Assembly (NCBI GenBank): GCA_022736495.1
Contig: DZCR01000142.1
Span: forward strand, 1 to 8,273
From: Desulfobacca acetoxidans
GTDB lineage: Bacteria; Desulfobacterota; Desulfobaccia; Desulfobaccales; 0-14-0-80-60-11
Length of the DNA: 8,273 nt
Direction of reading: 5' to 3'
The number at the start of each line of letters is the position of its first letter. Within the stretch, counting starts at the first letter, position 1. The notes below the pieces were generated by a model. The model saw only the letters and a list, made by a program, of their open reading frames with translations, was not told where the DNA came from and searched no databases. Position numbers and translations under genes: made by a program. Positions 5,573 to 8,273 of the stretch are shown piece by piece.

Positions 5573-8273
5573 ATGTGGCAAGCCGTCAAAACTCTCTGGA
5601 ACAGGATGCGCCATCGCAAGCTGGACCTGGTAGCCTTTCCGGAGATCTTTGAACATTTCCAGGACCTGTTGCAAGACCACCAGCGGGTCATGGAGCTCAT
5701 TGCCGACCTGGGAGAAAAATCCGGCGGGGAATATATCTTCGACCGCAAATACTTGATCGACACCAGCGAGGAAATCCAGACCCTGCTGCTCCGCATGGTA
5801 AAGGGCCTGAACCTCATTACCTCCAACCGGTACCTGGACCTGTTCCAGGCCATCGACCGCATTTTTATTCCCCTGGGGGCCGAGCTCCGGGGACGGCTGA
5901 TCCTCTCCAAAGAGATGCCCCTGGTAATCCCCCTGGAAGCGGCCCCCCAGGATCGTCCCGAGCTCATCGGGGGCAAAGCCGCCCACCTGGCGGCGGCCAT
6001 CCAGAACCTGCACCTGCCCGTACCGCCCGGCTTCGTTATCACCAGCCGGGCCTATCGGCTCTTCCTGGAGCACAACCACCTGGAAGCAAGGATTCATGCC
6101 CTGCTGGAAGACTGGGTGGCGGGGGAACTTGATGAACACCAGGCCTCGCGCCAAATCCAGTACAGCGTTTTGGCGGGCGTGGTGCCCCACGAAGTGGCCG
6201 CTGAGATCAAACGCCAGGCCGAGAAGGGCGGGCCTTGGGCCGTCCGGTCCAGCGCCTACGGCGAAGATGGCGAGCTCTCCTTCGCCGGCCTACATGAGAG
6301 CCAATTGCAAGTCCCGGTTCGCAACATCCTCACGGCCTATAAAAAAGTGCTGGCCAGCCTCTATTCTCCCGAGGCCCTCATCTATCGCCAAAAGATGGGG
6401 ATGCTGGGGGAAGAGGCGGCTATGGCGGTGCTGTGCCAGGAACAGATCCCCAGTCTGGCCAGCGGGGTGGTGCATACCTTGGATGTTTGTAGTCAGGAGC
6501 CCAACGATATCGTGATTTTTGCCTCCTGGGGCCTGGGCCGCACCGTGGTAGAGGGTAAAGACCCGGTGGACCGCTATGTGGTGGAGCGGGGCGAGCCCTA
6601 CCGGGTGCTCACCAGGGAAATTGCCCGCAAGGAAAGTCAGTGCCGGGGGCTGGCGGGCGGCGGGGAGGAAGAGGTGCCGGTGCCCGAAGAGGATCGGGAC
6701 CGGGAAACCCTCCCGGAATCGGCCATTCAAACCCTGGTGCGCCTGTCCCAAAGCCTGGAGCGCTACTTCAAGCGTCCCCAGGAGATCGAATGGGCCATGG
6801 ACCCGGAAGGCGATTGCTGGATCCTCCAATCTCGGGCCTTGCAGCCTTCCAGGACCTCGGTGCCCATACCTCAGGAGATTTACGAAATCTGCGCCCTGTA
6901 TCCCGTTCTGATGCGGGGCATCGGGGTGGTGGCCCAGGCCGGGGTGGGCGCTGGGCTCGTAGTACAAATTTCCTCAGACGCAGACATGGAAAAGTTTCCC
7001 GAGGGCGCGGTGCTGGTGACCAAATACGCCGCGCCCTGGCTGGCCCGCATCGTGCCCAAGGCCGCGGCCATCGTGGTGGAGACGGGCTCCTTGGCGGGGC
7101 ACCTGGCCACCATCGCCCGGGAATTCCGGGTGCCCACCCTGTTGGGGGTGGAAGGCGCCACGGAGATCCTGAAGGACAGCCTGGAGGTCACCGCGGACAC
7201 CAGGCAGCGCGTCATTTATGCCGGCCGGGCGAAAGAGCTGCTGCAGTTTGAACTGGTGCAGCCCCCCCCCTATCAGGATATTTCCAGGACCTGCGCCCTG
7301 TATCCCGTCCTGACTCGCGGCACCGGCGTGGTGGCCCACGCCGGGGTGGGCGCCGGCACCGTGGCGCAAATCTCCTCAGACGCGGACATGGAGAAGTTTC
7401 CCGACGGAGCCGTGCTGGTAACCAAATACACGGCCCCCTGGCTGGCCCGCATTGTGCCCAAGGCCGCGGCCCTGGTGGCAGAGCGGGGTTCGGCCGCGGG
7501 GCATTTGGCCACTATCGCCCGGGAATTCCGGGTGCCCACCCTGGTAGGGGTGGAGGAAGCCATGGAGATCCTCAAGGAAGGCCTGGAGGTCACCGTGGAC
7601 ACCAAACAGCGCATCATCTATGCCGGCCGGGTGAACGAACTGCTCCGCTACGAACTGTTCCAGTCCCTGGCCTTTGAGGATGCCCCGGAATTCCGGCTGC
7701 TCCGGCGGATCCTGGCCCGCATCGCCCCACTCCATCTCATTGACCCCCAGGACCCGAATTTTACCCCCGAGGGCTGCCAATCCGTCCACGACGTCATCCG
7801 GTTCATCCACGAAAAGGCCGTGGAAGAATTGCTGGACCTGCCCCGATTTGTCAAACGTTTCAAGGGTGTTAGAATTTTCACCCTGGTTTCCGACATCCCC
7901 CTGGGATTGAAGGTCCTGGACCTGGGCGGCGGCATCGCTCCGGAAGCTCAAGGGACCAAGCTCTTGCCGGAGCACATCCGCTCGTTGCCCATGAAGGCCT
8001 TATGGCAAGGCCTGTCCGGCCCCGGGGTCTGGAGCACCGAACCCGTCCCGGTGGACTTTCAGGGAATGATGTCCAGCATCAGCAAAACCGCGGTCGCCAC
8101 CAACGTGAGCGGCTTTAACCTGGCGGTGATCAGCGACACCTATATGAATTTGCACCTGCGGTTGGGCTACCACTTCAATCTGGTGGATGCCCGCATGGAG
8201 TCCGACCCTCCCCGGAACCACATTTATTTCCGTTTTGTGGGCGGGGTAACCGACCTCACCCGCCGCTCCCGGC
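5573..8273 (+). CDS. PEP synthase/PPDK-like protein with ATP-binding domain and two tandem phosphohistidine domains (partial, 3' end outside window)
   Basis: An uninterrupted frame of 900 codons that runs off the window. ATG5573 is the first usable start after an in-frame TAA at 5555-5557. Order seen: a helical N-terminal region of unknown role (1-130); a PPDK_N-type ATP-binding domain (about 131-425) with GGKAAHL at 133, PVPPGF, RSSAYGEDGELSFAG from R225, IEW at E406 and LQSR at 418-421; two copies of the swivelling phosphohistidine domain (about 440-563 and 574-697) with His510 and His644; then a C-terminal module (about 700-900+) containing HDVIRFIHEKA (H739), LDLGGG and RLGYHFNLVDAR. In PEP synthase and PPDK, ATP phosphorylates the His and the phosphate is passed to pyruvate bound by a C-terminal TIM barrel. 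No such barrel is recognisable here, so the acceptor is unknown. I recall similar C-termini in uncharacterised deltaproteobacterial PEP/pyruvate-binding proteins. It should not be called ppsA. Co-transcription with the upstream unit is uncertain. Confidence 0.9.
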   Translation, partial: MWQAVKTLWNRMRHRKLDLVAFPEIFEHFQDLLQDHQRVMELIADLGEKSGGEYIFDRKYLIDTSEEIQTLLLRMVKGLNLITSNRYLDLFQAIDRIFIPLGAELRGRLILSKEMPLVIPLEAAPQDRPELIGGKAAHLAAAIQNLHLPVPPGFVITSRAYRLFLEHNHLEARIHALLEDWVAGELDEHQASRQIQYSVLAGVVPHEVAAEIKRQAEKGGPWAVRSSAYGEDGELSFAGLHESQLQVPVRNILTAYKKVLASLYSPEALIYRQKMGMLGEEAAMAVLCQEQIPSLASGVVHTLDVCSQEPNDIVIFASWGLGRTVVEGKDPVDRYVVERGEPYRVLTREIARKESQCRGLAGGGEEEVPVPEEDRDRETLPESAIQTLVRLSQSLERYFKRPQEIEWAMDPEGDCWILQSRALQPSRTSVPIPQEIYEICALYPVLMRGIGVVAQAGVGAGLVVQISSDADMEKFPEGAVLVTKYAAPWLARIVPKAAAIVVETGSLAGHLATIAREFRVPTLLGVEGATEILKDSLEVTADTRQRVIYAGRAKELLQFELVQPPPYQDISRTCALYPVLTRGTGVVAHAGVGAGTVAQISSDADMEKFPDGAVLVTKYTAPWLARIVPKAAALVAERGSAAGHLATIAREFRVPTLVGVEEAMEILKEGLEVTVDTKQRIIYAGRVNELLRYELFQSLAFEDAPEFRLLRRILARIAPLHLIDPQDPNFTPEGCQSVHDVIRFIHEKAVEELLDLPRFVKRFKGVRIFTLVSDIPLGLKVLDLGGGIAPEAQGTKLLPEHIRSLPMKALWQGLSGPGVWSTEPVPVDFQGMMSSISKTAVATNVSGFNLAVISDTYMNLHLRLGYHFNLVDARMESDPPRNHIYFRFVGGVTDLTRRSR
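6890..7261 (+). repeat. Phosphohistidine-domain tandem repeat, copy 1
   Basis: First copy of a 402-bp-period in-frame duplication inside the dikinase-like gene (residues 440-563). It starts at CALYPVL and ends at FELVQ. The putative phospho-acceptor His510 sits in GSLAGHLATIAREFRVP. By-eye comparison with copy 2 gives 24 differences in 124 residues (about 81% identity) and no gap. Confidence 0.9.
7262..7270 (+). repeat. Nine-C homopolymer at the junction of the two repeat copies
   Basis: A run of nine C residues encodes Pro-Pro-Pro in the short linker between the two phosphohistidine-domain copies. It is the longest homopolymer I noticed in a coding part of the window. A length change of one or two would shift the frame before the second copy. 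Confidence 0.8.
7292..7663 (+). repeat. Phosphohistidine-domain tandem repeat, copy 2
   Basis: Second copy (residues 574-697), offset exactly 402 nt from copy 1 at both ends. The putative acceptor His644 is in GSAAGHLATIAREFRVP. A 30-nt stretch ending in the codons for VPTL is identical in the two copies (7112-7141 and 7514-7543), while other parts have diverged. This argues for a real, moderately old duplication and not an assembly artefact. Confidence 0.9.

Noticed and set aside
6640..7251. Plus-strand Gly/Arg/Pro-rich open frames inside the dikinase-like gene (also at 6096-6515 and 6576-6911)
   Set aside because: These are out-of-frame shadows. The correct frame is continuous from 5573 to the window end and contains all the family motifs.
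5573..8273. Naming the large protein PEP synthase (ppsA) or PPDK (ppdK)
   Set aside because: The ATP and His domains fit, but no PEP/pyruvate barrel is visible, the His motif is A-G-H, and the His domain is doubled, so a specific enzyme name would mislead.
1..8273. CRISPR arrays, tRNA/rRNA genes, insertion sequences, attachment sites
   Set aside because: I looked for short regularly spaced repeats, tRNA-like cloverleaf segments, transposase motifs and terminal inverted repeats, and saw none.

Overview
The window is a GC-rich (roughly 60% by eye) bacterial chromosome segment with every supported gene on the + strand. Gene content suggests a deltaproteobacterium-like organism (Desulfobacterota/Syntrophobacteria type). 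This rests on an NtrC-type two-component pair, a TSUP/TauE-SafE transporter next to a PF09608 (TIGR02186) membrane-anchored protein, and a PEP-synthase-like dikinase with an unusual C-terminal module. The assignment is inferred from gene families; no marker gene is present.

Layout. 1-151: leader with no gene that I can see. 152-1597: membrane sensor histidine kinase. 1631-2971: its sigma-54-activating response regulator, 33 nt downstream. 2972-3210: a 239-nt regulatory gap with two copies of a TTYCA-N3-TGAAA dyad and a good GG-N10-GC sigma-54 promoter match. 3211-5404: a tight three-gene unit of a Usp-like protein, a TSUP permease and a PF09608 protein, with spacers of 18 and 1 nt. 5405-5572: a 168-nt gap with a perfect 8-bp GC-rich inverted repeat and an orphan AGGAGG. 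5573 to the window end: a large uninterrupted reading frame of at least 900 codons, cut by the window edge. It encodes a PEP-synthase/PPDK-like ATP-dependent phosphotransferase.

How it may work together (inference). The kinase senses an extracytoplasmic signal and phosphorylates the regulator. The regulator binds the dyads and activates the sigma-54 promoter driving the Usp/TSUP/PF09608 unit, which would export a small anion such as sulfite or another organosulfur or C2 compound. The dikinase-like protein lies downstream in the same direction, but the gap and hairpin leave open whether it belongs to the same transcript.

The most unusual feature is inside the dikinase-like protein. Its phosphohistidine (swivelling) domain is duplicated in tandem, in frame, at an exact 402-bp (134-codon) period with no indel. 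The copies are about 80% identical in protein, and the putative catalytic His is kept in both. The visible C-terminal part is not the usual PEP/pyruvate TIM barrel. This combination (ATP domain, His domain, His domain, unknown acceptor module) is the best candidate here for undescribed biochemistry.
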